From the NCBI GenBank assembly GCA_033961575.1, contig CM066729.1, positions 96,413,001 to 96,477,000 of the forward strand: a stretch of 64,000 nt of DNA, in the 5' to 3' direction. Positions 13,210 to 26,324 of the stretch are shown in pieces. The first letter of the stretch is position 1; every line of letters starts with the position of its first letter. This DNA is from Aselliscus stoliczkanus. Taxonomy: Eukaryota > Chordata > Mammalia > Chiroptera > Hipposideridae. The notes beneath the pieces were generated by a model. It was not told the origin of the DNA. It was given only the letters and a program-made list of their open reading frames with translations, and ran no database searches. Position numbers and translations under genes: made by a program.

Positions 13210-13865
13210 GTTTACAAAATATGTAAATATTAAGAGCCACTGCTCAGTCTCTGTGTTTCCCCTGTTATGTTGTATTTGAGCTACACATAGTCTTCTCTGT
13301 TTTTCAAACATTTTAAACCTATTTTCATCTTTGGGATTTTGCATTTGATTTTTTGTGCCTGGAATAGCAATCACATTAAGTCTGCCATGATTAATTCTAA
13401 TCTGTTCAATATTACAGGTCGTAACTCATTAGTTACTTCATCAGAAAAATCATCTTGGGCTTTTTGTTAAGTATTATTTTTTTCTTTAACTTTAGCATAT
13501 CTATCACAATTTGACTTTTACATGTTTATTTATGTGTTTAGTTTAATAAGCCTCCTATTTATACAGTATCCCCTCATGGATATTATCTTAAGAACAATGA
13601 TTCACCCTATATAAGTCTATAAAACAATATATACAATACATTTGGTGGATAAAGAATAAGATGGGAAGTGTAGTGGTTCACTCATTCACTTCCTTATTGA
13701 ACTTGAGCTCCATTTTCTACATCTAGAAGGAGACACAAATATCAAGAGAAAACTGATCAGGGAACTGCTATGTAGAAATTTGCTTTTGACAGTTCTACAA
13801 GTAAAATACCACGCATATTGTGAGGACTAGCAAAAAAGTTATCCTATAAAAGTACATGTTTTTGG
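13210..13865. other. Unidentified DNA
   Basis: No gene or repeat that I can name. Ordinary AT-rich sequence. Confidence 0.5.
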
Positions 13866-13869
13866 GGTG

Positions 13870-13995
13870 TTTTTTTTTTTACCAGTTTTATTGAGGTATA
13901 ATTGACATATAATATTGTATAACTTTAAGGTGTACAACATAATGATTTGATATGTGTATATAGTGTGAAATCATTAACACATTTTACTATATCAT
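13870..13995 (-). mobile_element. Old L1 3' end fragment, antisense
   Basis: 'tttattgaggtataattgac' followed by 'aaggtgtacaacataatgat' is the standard antisense reading of an old L1 3' end, preceded by a T-run. Confidence 0.75.
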
Positions 13996-14059
13996 GGGCT
14001 GTATAAGTAAAATCCCCTGAATAGAATGGAGAAATACTTTTAAAAAAGAAAATCTACAA

Positions 14060-14405
14060 ACAGACTATAAGCTTACAAAAAACAAAGAAAATTAGAGAAA
14101 TTGTTATAGTAAAGAGAAACCTAAAGAAATTTGATTACTAAATATAACGTGGCATCCTGGATGAGACCCTAGCAATCAAACAGGACATAGGCAAAGCCAA
14201 AGAAAATCTGAATCAAGTATGGACTTTATACATTAATGATAACATTAATATGGGTTCATTAATTATAAAAAATATGCCATAATTATATAAATTATCATAA
14301 TGGAGGAAACTGGGTATGAGGAATGTGGGCATTTCTATACTATCTTCTCAATTTTTCTGCAAACCAAAAACTTTTCTAAAGTATACATTTTATTTCTTAA
14401 AAAGT
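14060..14405 (+). mobile_element. L1ME-type 3' end, sense
   Basis: 'ggaggaaactgggtatgagg' followed by an A-rich end matches the terminal part of L1ME elements. A related copy lies at about 20.7-21.15 kb. Confidence 0.65.
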
Positions 14406-14724
14406 ACAGTAGAAATTCCAATGTCATACCAGCATCATATTAGTTTTCCGTCCCCCATTGTTCCGTTTCTGTAACTCTGAGGACACAGTCTCTTCACCTC
14501 TGTTTAGGAATTTTCCATTGCCTTTTTTGTCATTCTCCCCGCCCTCCCCAGGTAATCACAATCTTAACAGAAACATAAGAGCTCTAAATAGCCTCTTTTG
14601 TATTAATTCTTCTCATTAAATTCTTTATATTAAACATGTACATACGTTTTGGCTAAGGTTATATACATTTTAGCCAAAAGAATCTATAGAGAGTAGAATA
14701 GGACAATTTAAAATATGATCATTT

Positions 14725-15246
14725 GCAAATAAAAACTACGAGATACCACCTCACTCCAGTCAGAATGTCTATCATCAAGAAATCAAAAAATCAATAAAAA
14801 ACAAGTGCTGGTGAGGGTGTGGAGAAAAGGGAACCCTGGCACTCTGTTGGTAGGACTGCAAATTGGTGCAGCCATTATGGAAATCAATATGGAGGTATCG
14901 CAAAACACTTGAAATGGAACTGCCGCATGACTCAGCAATGCCACTCTTGGGTATCTACCCAGAGGAATCCAAGATGCTAATTTGGAAAAATATATGCACC
15001 CCTATGTTTACTGCAGCGCTATTTACAATAGCCAAGACTTGGAAACAACCAAAATGCCCATCGGTAGATGACTGGATTAAGAAACTGTGGTACATTTATA
15101 CAATGGAGTATTACTCTGCTATAAAGATGAATGAAATCGTACCATTTGCAATGATATGGATGGACCTAGAGACTATTATGTTAAGTGAAATAAGTCAGTC
15201 GGAGAAACACAAATACCATATGATCTCACTTATATGTGGAATTTGA
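14725..15246 (+). pseudogene. L1 ORF2 C-terminal fragment
   Basis: The frame at 14863-15246 encodes the last 127 codons or so of L1 ORF2p: [45 protein letters not shown] and the end HMISLICGI-stop. This is the C-terminal segment downstream of the reverse transcriptase. No RT or endonuclease domain is present, so it cannot act on its own. Confidence 0.92.
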
Positions 15247-15795
15247 AAAACTGAATGAATGAGCAAAAGAAACAGAAACAGTCTCATAGATATAGAGGAA
15301 AACAGGGTTGCTAGTTGGGAGGGCGGTGGGGATGAGGGAGAAGGGGAAGGGATTAGACAGCATAAGTAGGTAACTACAGTATTGTCACAAGGATATGAAA
15401 GACAGTTCGGGGAATATAATCGTGTTAAAATTTTGTGGGGTGTCAGATGGTCACGTGTTTTGTTAGGGAGATCACTTCATGGATGGAGTTAGAAGCTTGA
15501 TCACTGCACTGTATACCTGAAATTGATGTTGTATAATATTGTATGCCAACTGTAATTGAATATATAGATAGTCACGGGATGTGGATTATACGGTGGAAGG
15601 GAGTCAAAAGAATTGTAATAGATAGTATGATATGGGGGGGAGGAGTGGGGAGAGAGAATTGGGGGAGGGGGGTTGTCACTTTGAGGGATAAAAAGTATAA
15701 CTATGGCACTTTGTTGTACACCTGACGCTAATTAAAAATAAATAAATAAATTAATTAATTAATTAAAAGCATAGGCTTGTGATTAAAAAAAAAAA
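14725..15795 (+). mobile_element. 5'-truncated younger L1, sense
   Basis: Starts inside the ORF2 C-terminus, runs through about 540 bp of 3' UTR and ends in an A-rich tail (15730-15795). The flanking phrase 'gatcatt' occurs at 14717-14723 and again at 15796-15802, a plausible short target-site duplication. The sequence is much less decayed than the L1s at 4, 25 and 43 kb. Confidence 0.88.
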
Positions 15796-15903
15796 GATCA
15801 TTGACTAGCATGTTCCATGATGCCTTGTCCTAATGTCAGCACCATTAGAGTCTGACAAATTTAAATGGCGCTGGGGACTTGCTATTTAAAGAAAAATGAT
15901 GCT

Positions 15904-16014
15904 GGGCTGGCCCAGTGGCACGGTGGTTAAACGCTGGTTTGGGAAGCCAGCAGCCCTGGTTCCGTCCCCCATATGAGGGCCAGTGACACTGCCCTCAAAA
16001 AAAAAAAAACAAAC
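15904..16014 (+). mobile_element. Short tRNA-derived SINE with TSD
   Basis: Begins 'gggctggcccagtggcac', contains the B-box-like 'ggttccgtccccc' and ends with an A-rich tail. Perfect 15-bp target-site duplication 'aagaaaaatgatgct' at 15889-15903 and 16015-16029. Confidence 0.95.
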
Positions 16015-16369
16015 AAGAAAAATGATGCTAATGAAAATTATGTAATTTACCTTTAAAAAGGCAACATAAACCAATCAATGCTTCTCCTTTTTTTTTTCTT
16101 TTTTATTTAGTAGGAATTATTTCAGTTCAATGTGGTAACCTTGGTTATTTTTTTATTAATGACAAACTCTAATGGTCAGTTTCATGTGTATTTGATTAAT
16201 TACAAATTAAATTATATATAAAAATACAGTTTGATATACAGGATTCTTCTGGGAAAATCATTGGAATTCTCTTTTGTGGTAGAATAGTTTATTATAAAGG
16301 CTACCAGAGCCCAAAATATGAAGATCATCAACAATCTGTTAAGCCAGCTTTTGCCTGGTTTTAGAAACA

Positions 16370-17750
16370 ATATTTTAGAGATAATTATTCTGACTTTATT
16401 AAATACCTAACAGTGTGCAAAGCGCTTCAGAGGGAATAGAAATTAGTGCGATAAAATCCTTATCTTCACAGCATTTGGTAGTCAAATGTTGATGGCAAGA
16501 GGTGGTAAAGAGAGGAAAATAGACAAAAACATGATTATAAAGTAACCAGCATATCATAAAACAAGTGGCATCTAGGCAGAGTAAACAGAAGAAACTGTGT
16601 AAACCAAGTGATATTAGTTACAGAACTGATATAAAAGCGGCAATAGGAAAAGAAGACAGGATATATAACATGAGTCAATGAGCAAAATTCTTGCTCTTAA
16701 GGTTCTAATTATCAAGGAAGGAAAAGGGAGAAGAAGGCACATAAATTGCAACCAAATATGAGAAGCCCAAAGAAACAACATGCAGAGTATAGATTAACAG
16801 ACAGCTTGGGAAAGTGGGACAGTAGGCTTGATTGAGGAGAAAATATTTTTTGATAGGTTTTGCAGGATGAGATGGAGTTTGTCAAAAAATTGAATGTTCC
16901 AGGTGGAAGCACAAAAATCATCTATAATGTCCCCAGAATATAGAAAAGTTCACACAGTATATATATGTTAAGCATTTTGCAGAGATAACACTGAAAAGTT
17001 AAGCTGGAGTAAGGTCTTGAAAGTCTATGAGTAGGCCACAAGGGAAAGCCGGCCCAGATTCAAAGGCTGATGAGAATGGAGAACGGAGACTCAAGATTGG
17101 TTTTAGTTGCTGTCTGTTTGTTTAATAACAAACTGAGAAACAAACCATACAAAGTATACTCCCAAGGCTATGGGTACAAGTGAGTCAACAAGGCACTTTT
17201 TATTCTCTTCTTTATTTCCCAAGAAGGCTACCAATGAAAATTACCTGTGAAGTCTCAGAGAACTAGAAATCTGTGATGCAAAAGGAACCCAGAGCACCAT
17301 TAGGCTGGAGGTCTATAAAATCACCATATAAAATTTTTCTCACTGTGCCACATTTTGATTTGTTTTCGTTTTGTGTTTTAACGTACCATTGGAATTAATA
17401 TAGACTTGGCCATGATGCCATTTTGAGGCATACAAATATTATTGAAAATGCTATCAGTTAAACAACATAATTTAAATTGCTAGAGATATAATAACTGGGT
17501 CAACTTTTCACTTTTGGAAAGATAATGCAGGAATTATGATGAGGTATTAATTGGAAATGGAATAGAAAAAGAGACTGATGTCATGGATGGGATGCTGTTG
17601 TAATCACCAAAATAAAGATAGGAGGTCCCAAATTATGGCAGTGGAGGTAGGAATGGAAAGGTTAGATATAAGAATCATAAGTGAATGAGAAGTGATAGAA
17701 TTTAATGCATTTGGATTATAAAAGAAGATAATAACAATCCTTCTTATTTG
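16370..17750 (+). repeat. Ancient interspersed repeat, family unassigned
   Basis: Second diverged copy of the repeat described at 12.2 kb. Recognisable blocks are 'aacagtgtgcaaagcgcttc', 'gaatgttccaggtggaagca' and 'ggcagtggaggtaggaatgg'. Borders and continuity are uncertain. Confidence 0.5.
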
Positions 17751-17849
17751 AGGGAATGGATTCCTGACTAGTCAAAACATATTTTCATGGAAAATCACAG
17801 ATTTGTTAATTTAGGGTGCAGAAAACTTTCACAAAATACAGTAACTGGA

Positions 17850-18035
17850 ATAGTATTGCTTTGGTTAAAATCCAGGCTCTACCACTTTCCCACGTGGCCT
17901 TGACCAGCTTACATAAACTCCCTGCTTCTCTGCTTACCTGAAATTAGAGAATAATAATAGTACTTGTCACAAGTTTTTGTAAAGATTAAATGAAATAATA
18001 GAATTGTAACATTTAAAACAGTGAAGAAACTCAAG
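17850..18035 (+). repeat. MIR SINE
   Basis: Follows the MIR consensus closely: 'atccaggctctaccacttt', then 'ggccttgaccagcttac', then 'agaataataatagtacttgt' and 'agattaaatgaaataat'. MIR is an ancient tRNA-derived mammalian SINE. Confidence 0.88.
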
Positions 18036-19699
18036 TCAGAAGAATATCATTTTGAGATTCATGAATTATTGAATATTAAAATAAGATTATTAATAGTATA
18101 ATGAGAAATCAGAAGAGAAAATGAGTAACTAAAAGAACTTGTAGAATCTTGATATTTAAGAATTTCAAATAAGAAGGAAAATATATCAAATTAAAAAGAG
18201 AAAAATTAGAGAAGTAGGAAAGGAAGCAGAATAGAGAGGTGCAAAATAAGCCTAGGGAGCAGAATATAGACTTGGAAAAATGTAGAAAAAATATTATTAA
18301 TTTGTGAGAGGAAAGGAGCATAACATAGTTCTGCATTTATACTAAAAATATGAAATATTGCATCATGTATTAGTAAAAAGAGCACAAGCTGAAACTTAGT
18401 AACTAAATCTATAGTAAAAGCTTCTTTTGACATATTGGTAAGCTTAATAACAGGACATGATTGTGATATCATATTCAAAATTAAGAAATACACAATTCAT
18501 TATCAAAAGAGAAAAGATGTAAACAAACTTAATTTACTTTGAAATGCCTTCAAACACTAGAGACATTGTATTTTGAATTTAATACAGACAGGTATTAAAT
18601 AAAATATATAAGCAAATAGTAATAATCATTAGGAAATACAAGATTTGGGGAAGTGTGTTATTTGGTATTTTAAATATTATTTGGATCAATGATTCACACA
18701 CATTGATGTTGGGTTTTGCTTACATAACAAAACTGATAATAGACAGCATAATTATTATAAATGCTAAAGCATTTCTACATCAAAAAAATTACTCAAAGTT
18801 AATATTTGGTTCACTTTCTCCAAATATCTTTTTCAAACAGTTTTAATTAGCAATGCTTAATTCTTTTTTAAAAAAAACTTTTTCCTAGTTTTAAAATAAA
18901 CAACTTTATTAAGATCATTGCACTGAAAATCCTTTAAAAAAGTTAACTGTTAACAATATTCAGGTATTCATGAAGTATTGAAATATGGATATGACTTGAG
19001 CATGTCACAATAATGATCATCTGTCCCCAATTAATACTGATATATTGCAGTTGGGAGGTCTTTTAATGATCACATTACTGGGAAATTATTGCTATTCATA
19101 TAATTTGTCCTTATAATTATGTATTTATCAAAGATAGAAAAGACAAGTCTCTCAGGAGGCTTATTAAAATCCATATTCTCTTGATTTTTAATTGGTAAAG
19201 AAGATAATTTTTCTGTATTTATTTTTTCTGAAAGACCAACTGTGTTTCCTCAACAGAAGTATCATTTTAAATTATGCAATTGTCACATACATAAATCTCC
19301 ATTTTTAAAGGGCAGAAAACGTCAGAATGAAAATCACTTTACAGAACCGTTTCTGTCCCTGAAGTCACAATCAAATCATATAAGGAAAATATTTGCTACA
19401 CATCTGTAGTTGCAGGGCAATTTACTAACCATGGAACTTAAACAGCATTAAAATGATAAAGTAAATATACATAACACTAGGAAACAAGTTATATGTAGAT
19501 CCTTTCATTTGCTTTGAATTGTTTTACAAATGTTTATAAATTTAAATAATTCTGTATTATTAAGAGTACATATTTCTAAACCCATAAATTATGTTTCACT
19601 TTCCAAAAAAAAAAAAAAAAGTGGCAGTGTTTGGCAAACAGAACCTTACAATAACAGTCTTTTTTTAAGTACTTTTTAGACATCAATTCTCAGTTACAA
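18036..19699. other. Unidentified AT-rich DNA
   Basis: Open frames on either strand (for example 18206-18493) are low-complexity hydrophobic chance frames. There is a poly-A run at about 19604-19620. No gene or named repeat. Confidence 0.5.
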
Positions 19700-20420
19700 T
19701 GTCCTGGTTTATCCTGCAACTAAACATGTCAACTTGTTTGACACCATACTCAATGAATTTCAGATGTTATTAAGGTTGGGACAGTCAATAATTCAAAATA
19801 ATAAAGGATTTATGACTTTTTGTTGGCATAATCAGCTAGTGAAACGTCTCCACTATAAAGTTACTCCCTTCCACCTTACTCCCTCTCCACTTTTCCACAT
19901 TGTACACCTTGGAAGTCACTGTGCCAGCCCACACCTGGGGATGGGCAGGCATACTCCCCTACCTGGAGGGTGGAGTATCTATGTAAATTATTTGGAATAT
20001 TTCTACATTTGTCTCTTCCTCATGTAATTAATTTATCAATATATTCAATAATTTATATTATGGGTTTATAGATATTTATTTCATATTTCATGCTATACTA
20101 TTTTAAGGTTGCTCAGACTGTTTTGGCTTTGGTTGAACTTTGGGGACCGATTCAGGTGATTCTTGTAATTCTTTCACATGCCTTCCTATCACTGTAGATG
20201 TGTCAGTGGGTATGCTTGGGCACTTTCTCACTTTTTGGGTATTACAAGATGTTATAGTCTCATCTTGTGTATATCCTGTCCCAGTCCTAGAATCAGCCAT
20301 TTCAACAGTGAGCCTTGGTTCCTGTTATTGAAGAATGATACAAGAAAACAAGATCCAGGGGCTAGATATGCTCACTACTACTGAGGTGATTTTGGGCCTT
20401 TGTTGTGTTTTTGTGTATAT
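19700..20420. repeat. Probable ancient L1M-type repeat
   Basis: Phrases such as 'cagtcctagaatcagccatt' and 'gagccttggttcctgttatt' resemble a widespread old LINE consensus in antisense. Two overlapping frames here (20103-20331, both strands) are by-products. Orientation and family are not certain. Confidence 0.45.
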
Positions 20421-20699
20421 TTGCCTTCTCAGCTAAAAGAACAAAATTATATGTGGTTATAGAAACCTGCATATATACACATATATATATAAATATTTCT
20501 ATATGTAACCATCTATGTCAATATTAAGCTGAATTTGAATTTATTACATCTCCAATCCATTACCATATGCATCATTCTAGCTTCCTCCTCTTACTTATCT
20601 ATCAACTCCCACTCCAACAATGAGAAACCTGGTTCTTACCATCTGTCATCCATTGATTTAATTATCCTATATATACATGTATAACAACATTAAGAGTCA

Positions 20700-21155
20700 T
20701 AAATCATATTGATAATATGTATACTTGATATGATGTAATGACAGTGGTGCCCTTACCTCTATGGTTTTTCTCATGATAACACATACCACTAGTCTTAATC
20801 ATCAAAAAATATCTTACAGAGCCCTATTGAGAAACTTGTATAAAATAGCTGAGCATTCAAAGAATTCAAAGTAATAAAAGGCAGGGAAAGTGAAAAAGTG
20901 CTACAGCCAAGAGGAACCTAAAGAGATGTGACAATTAAATATAATGTAGGGTTGTGCAACCAAAAGGGAACATTACACAAAAGCTAATGAAATCTAAATA
21001 AACTATAGACTTTATGTCAACGTTATTGGTTCATTTACTGTAACAAATGCAAAAGATGTTAATGGTAGGGGAAACAGAGAACTCTCTGTATTACCTTCTT
21101 CATTTTTTTAGTAAATATACACTTCTAAAAAGTAAAAGTTTGATCAATTTTTAAA
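20700..21155 (+). mobile_element. L1ME-type 3' end, sense
   Basis: Reads 'ccaagaggaacctaaagaga', 'gacaattaaatataatgtag', 'gagaactctctgtattacct' and ends in an A-rich 'aaaaagtaaaagttt'. This is the usual L1ME terminal sequence. Confidence 0.75.
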
Positions 21156-21475
21156 AAGGATTTTTAACATGCTTCAGAGTATGCTTACACATATATTAAT
21201 AATTAAATTGGGGTATGTGATAACAAGTGATAAAGAAATAATACTTGTTAACTATTTAAATAACATCATATGATATTGTTCCAAGAAAGATCTACTTTTT
21301 TAAACCATTCTTTGTAATAAATCAGTGACAGCTAAAATTTGGCTTTGTGGTGGGTTTTGTATTTAACAGATGTAAAAAAAAAAATCTAGTCAATAGTGGA
21401 ATTAAAGGAATTGCAAGTAAAAATTTTAAATATATAAAAATATATTTTATACTGTATAAAACATTTAAACTATGG

Positions 21476-21672
21476 GTGACCAATTAGCTCAGTCTGTTAG
21501 AGCACTGTGTTGATAACACCAAGGTTGCCAGTTCGATCCCTACATGGACCACTGTGAGCTGCACCCTCCTTAAAAGAGTCAATTATGCCATTGTGGCATG
21601 AAGGCAATGTGTAACCAATGACCACGGTTTTTCCTCAATAAGGTAAAGAAAAATATATATATAAAAAAAAAA
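21476..21672 (+). mobile_element. tRNA-Ile-like SINE
   Basis: The head resembles a tRNA-Ile gene: A-box 'tagctcagtctg', anticodon-region 'ttgataaca' (GAT) and B-box 'agttcgatccc'. It continues past the tRNA-like part into 'ggaccactgtgagctgcacc' and ends in an A-rich tail. The tail, the internal mismatches and the lack of a proper acceptor end argue against a functional tRNA. Confidence 0.85.
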
Positions 21673-21784
21673 ATTTAAATGAAATGCCAGATATGGTGTC
21701 AGTATGATCAAAACCATTACAGTGTCAGTCATATGATAGTTTTAGTATCTTGATATAGAACTGATATAATTATAACAACCTGTA

Positions 21785-22290
21785 TGTTTGTCTCTGCTGT
21801 GTAACAAATTATCACAAACTTTGCAATCTGAATAACATGCATTTATTATTTCACAGCACTGTGGATCAATAGCCTGGGCAGAGAAGATATGCCCACTCAG
21901 CATCTCCCAATGACACAATCAAGTTATTGGCTGAGTTTTGCTTCTCTCTGGAGCTTAGACTTCTCTTCCATACTCATGTGGTTTTACAAGATTGTAGTTA
22001 TTTGCAGCTGTAGAAGTGAGTTCCATATTTTCTTGCTGACTGTCTGCAGGAAGTCCCTTTCAGCTCCTAGAGGTTCCTGCATTTCCTGTCACTTGGCCAT
22101 CTACAAGTTGCTGTACAACGTGGCAGCTTACTTCTTCAAAGGTAGCAGAAGAATTCTCTTCAGGAATGACTCAGCCCCTCTTTAAGGGTTCATCTGTCTA
22201 AATTAGTCCCACTTAGCATAATCTATTTTTATATTAATTCAAGATCACTTGATATGGGACCTTAATTACATTTGCAAAATCTCTTTATTC
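21785..22290 (-). mobile_element. MaLR-type LTR, antisense
   Basis: The left part reads 'ctgctgtgtaacaaattatc', then 'atttattatttcacagcact', then 'gtggcagcttacttcttc'. These blocks follow the antisense MLT1-like LTR pattern also seen at 55.1 kb. Diverged; borders approximate. The 98-codon frame at 21889-22185 is internal to it. Confidence 0.55.
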
Positions 22291-22473
22291 TTGTCATACA
22301 CTATAACTCAATCATTATGTAGTGTAATTTCCAAATAAATAAGTTTTATTTAAAATATAATTTTCCTATTTCCTAAAGGCATGTTTTTATAATAAACCTA
22401 TTTTATAGTATTTAAAATGGTGTTTTTAAAATAAGACCCTTAATCTACTAAAGAGGAAAAGAAAAAAAAATAT

Positions 22474-22511
<38 letters not shown>

Positions 22512-23904
22512 TTCATTTCCCTTTGGGGTGAGGAAAAATATACTTTATTTCCCAAGGATTGTATGTAGGCTATATATTTTACCATTCTATTAATTCCAAT
22601 AATACCTTATCAAAATCTGGTCTTTAATTTTTTTTCACATAGATTTATAAGCTCAAACAGAGATGATACACAACCTCTGAGTATAATCAGTGTGTTCTGC
22701 TCTGAAAAATAAGTGTACATGTCTTATTTCCTTGCCTGAATGCTTCTGTAAACACATTACAACCTGTCTTGCACTATATATTACTATTAGTAAATGAAAT
22801 ATTGATGTTGTTTGGGTATACTCATTACTGTAGCCAACACTGCAGATTTATTCCATGATATGCATATAATTCAGTTTAGTAAACACACAATCCTGATTTA
22901 TTTGGCCACTTGGAACCACAAAACTCTTCCAAAGGATTCCTATTTACTCCCTAATGCAACATCTGAAGCATTACTTTCTCATCTCACTGTAAATGCAATC
23001 TATAAGTCATCCTTAATTTTGCATATCCTTTTAGATAAGGCTTTGACCAACTACATGGTAAAAAAACATAGCTCTAATTGGGTTTACATACTTGATATTC
23101 GATAATGAAAAAGTGAAAATTTCTGACCTAAAGGTCATTATGATGACTAGAAACAATTGCACTATTTAATTATTTTTCTGGTTTAATTAATAAAGTGGAT
23201 ATATTATTTGAAATGCTAAACCAGACATTTAAATGCCTTTATCATAACTCAACCAAATATTTATTAAGTTGGGAGCACCTCCATATTTTAAGTAAAATAA
23301 TATATGTAGTTCTTTATTGCTTATTGTCTATTCTGAGAATTCTCTAAGAACACCATTTTATGTTTTTTTAAAAAAACTACTGATTTCCTTTTAATAGAAT
23401 GAAATCTGCATATAATGTAACACATTGCTTAAGCATTTTGATATATTACATACTCTTTCAAGCATTGTCTGATATAATTATTCATTTTACATGTCTTTTC
23501 TCTCTGCCTTAATTTTCTTCTTTCTTCTTTTTCTCTTACTTTTAATTGCTTTCCTACAAAGCCAATACAAGCACACACACTCATGAAAGAATCCTTGTTT
23601 TATATTTTTAAAATCATAATTGTCTTTCAAAGGATAGCTTTGCACATATCATGTTTTCCAGAGTTATATCCTAAAGATTATTAAAGACTAAAAGATCCAC
23701 CACATAGAAAATGTCATATAATACATACGTTTTTCTATAAAATTATTATTAGGATAAATAAAATATTTTAAGCTTACCCAAAACGTTCATAAAAAGTCTA
23801 CGAAGACACAGACAAACATATATACATACATGGGTATATGTATGTATGATATTAAAACTACAGTGATCACTAATTTTTTAAGTTAATAAGAAGAAAATAT
23901 TTTA
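22291..23904. other. Unidentified AT-rich DNA
   Basis: Apart from the TA-rich tract at about 22470 I see nothing I can name. The 97-codon frame at 22812-23105 has no recognisable motif. Confidence 0.5.
22470..22512. repeat. (TA)n microsatellite
   Basis: TA-rich run with a single AAA interruption. Confidence 0.95.
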
Positions 23905-23996
23905 TTTTATTTATTTATTTATTTTTTAGTGGGACCCGAACCGGGGCCGCTGTCTTCCCAAGCCAGCGCTTAACCGCCGCACCACTCGGCCGGCCC
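23905..23996 (-). mobile_element. Short tRNA-derived SINE with TSD
   Basis: T-rich (TTTA)n tail on the left, body 'gggacccgaaccggggccgc' and right end 'ggccggccc'. Perfect 13-bp target-site duplication 'agaaaatatttta' at 23892-23904 and 23997-24009. One of the cleanest copies, so probably recent. Confidence 0.96.
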
Positions 23997-24009
23997 AGAA
24001 AATATTTTA

Positions 24010-24684
24010 GACACAAAGGATATACCTTCTAATCATAAAGAGTTATTAGACAACATGTTATTAAAAGGAAAGTGTTACATAAGGTTTATTTACTTGATTT
24101 TGGACAGAGCTTGTTGTAGTTTATTTAATTAAAATCATCGAACCATAAGACTGCTCATTTACTTCTTTGCTTATAATAATCTATTTGAAATGTCAGAACT
24201 AAAAGGAAATGGGCATATATCCTTTTAAATATATATATATACATACAGGGAGACAGAAAGACAGAGAGAGACAGAGAGAGAGAGAAACAAACATATATGT
24301 ATGTAAACACATATATCTTTGACGTTGTGTTTTGTTTTGTTCCTACCATCTGATCAACTGGTACTTAAATTTTAGGAATTTATACTCAGTGCTCACACTA
24401 TGTTGTAAGACTTAATTGACTGATAGCTTAACCTCAGGACAAAACATTTGTTTGATAATTTGATATAATGTACATTTCCAGAGCACTATATATTTATCTT
24501 TTGCCATTAAAATAAGAATGTGTATTAGAGAAAATGCCACTTATTTTATTCCCATTTAAAGTTAGTTTGCATTGCTTCATAAAGTAAATATTTTAAGGCT
24601 TAGTTTAAAAGATTTGAGTTCAAAGATTATGACTCTATTACAAGTGTGACCTAAATGTAAAATAAATCATGGCACTAGATTTAA
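24010..24684. other. Unidentified DNA with a GA-rich tract
   Basis: Contains a short TA run (24229-24241) and a GA-rich stretch (about 24250-24290). No gene. Confidence 0.6.
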
Positions 24685-25754
24685 AGTGAAAAGGTGATTT
24701 CAAATTACATTACAAAGCTATAGTCATCCAAACAGTATGGTACTGGCATAAAAACAGAGACATAGACCAATGGAACAAAATCAAAGCTCAGAAATAAACC
24801 TATGCATAAACCCATTTCAACTAATATTTGAGAAGGAAGCCAAGAATATTCAATGTAAAAAAGACAGTCTCTTCAATAAACCGTGCTGGGAAATTGAATT
24901 TCACATGCATAAGAAATAAACTAGCCCCCTATCTTATACCACTCCTAAAAATTCACCCAAAGCAGATTAAAGACTGAAATGTATAACCTGAAACCATGAG
25001 ACTCCAAAGAGGAAAAATAGGAAAAAAATTTAACATGGGTCCTGGCAATGATTTTTTGGATATAAAATGTAAAACACAAGCACAAAATAAAAAATAAACA
25101 AGTGAGGGTTCAAACTAAAAAGTTTCTACATATCAAAATAAATGAAAAACAAAATGAAAAAGCAACCTAGTGAATAGGAGAAAATATTTGCAAATCACAT
25201 ATCAGATAAGGAATTATTATCCAAAATATATAAGAACCTCACACTAATCAATAACAAACAAACAAATCAAAGCACACAAATAATCCAATTAAAAATGGGC
25301 AAAGAACTTGACTTGACATTTCTCTAAAGAAGATATTGAATGGCCATGTACATGAAAAAGTGCTCAATATCACTAGTCATTAGGGGAATGCAAATCAAAA
25401 CTACAGTGAGATTTTACCCCACACATGTTAGAATAGTTATGAATAAAAAAATAACAAGAGAAAACAAATGCTGGTGAGGATGTGGAGAAAAGGGAACCCT
25501 TGTGACTTTAGTTAGAATGTGAATTGTTATAGCCACTGATGAAAACACTATGAAGGTTCCTCAAAAAATTAAAAATAGAGCTATAATACCATGTGATTCT
25601 GAATTCTACTTCTGAGTAGTTATCTGAAGGAAATGAAATCACCATCCTGAAGAGATATCTGCGGACGCATGTTCACTGTAGCATTATTTATAATAGCCAC
25701 AACATGGAAATAACCTGTGTTCCTCCATGGATGCATGGATCAAAGAAATGTATA
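24685..25754 (+). mobile_element. Old L1 ORF2 part, sense (left piece)
   Basis: Standard ORF2 nucleotide text: 'tatggtactggcataaaaac', 'gggcaaagaacttgacttga' and 'gatgtggagaaaagggaacc'. Many stops break the frame. The element resumes after the DNA transposon at about 26324. Confidence 0.92.
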
Positions 25755-26322
25755 CAGGTATCCCTCACTTTTCAAGTAAGCATTATGCCATTGCTTTTAT
25801 GAAAGACCTACATTAGTGCCCATTTTTTCTAACCAAAAGAAATCTGAAGATGATTTTGCTTTCACAAAAAGATGGAAAGCGAAAACAGTGTTCAGTGATT
25901 GCAGGGAGATGTTATAGAGTCAGCATGCACACCAATCAGAGAGAGTTCCCCCAGTCCCAAGCTCCTTCCCCAGAAACTGCACTCAGCAGCTCAGCATCAA
26001 GATCCAAAGCTTTGAGCTGTGTTTGAGTATCTGTACTTTATCTCCATTTATTTTGTGTAGCTTTTAGCAAGATGTGTCCTAAGGTTTCAAAAAAGTGTAA
26101 GAGAACTCCTACTGGTGTTATGCTTGAAATAAAACTGGATGTAATTAAGCACTTCCATTGTGAATCACGGTGAACAAAATATTGTGCATTGTGATGAATT
26201 TTGTGGAAACACGGAATTTTTTCCGTATAAATCAATGGCAATTGCTTCTTTGCTTTATGCCATTTTAGCTTATGATAGTTTCCATAGGAATGCTGTATTT
26301 TAGGGTAGCGGCGGGGGGGATA

Positions 26323-26324
<2 letters not shown>
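25755..26324 (+). mobile_element. Tigger-like DNA transposon, internally deleted
   Basis: The left end is 'caggtatccctcacttttc', preceded by TA. The right end 'gggggggataca' gives an inverted match to 'tgtatccc', so the termini are imperfect inverted repeats. Internal blocks near both ends also pair ('ttatgccattgc' and 'tttatgccatttt'). A short frame from 26072 reads MCPKVSKKCKR and LEIKLDVIKHF before a stop. This resembles the N-terminus of pogo/Tigger transposases, where a helix-turn-helix binds the ends. The catalytic DDE part is missing, so the copy is non-autonomous. It inserted at a TA within the L1. Confidence 0.75.

Noticed and set aside
12878..13210. 110-codon frame as a small protein gene
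   Set aside because: Inside an ancient repeat, with no recognisable domain, Kozak context or homologous frame in the other two copies.
21476..21550. A functional tRNA-Ile gene
   Set aside because: The tRNA-like head is mismatched, lacks a clean acceptor end and runs into SINE body and an A-rich tail.
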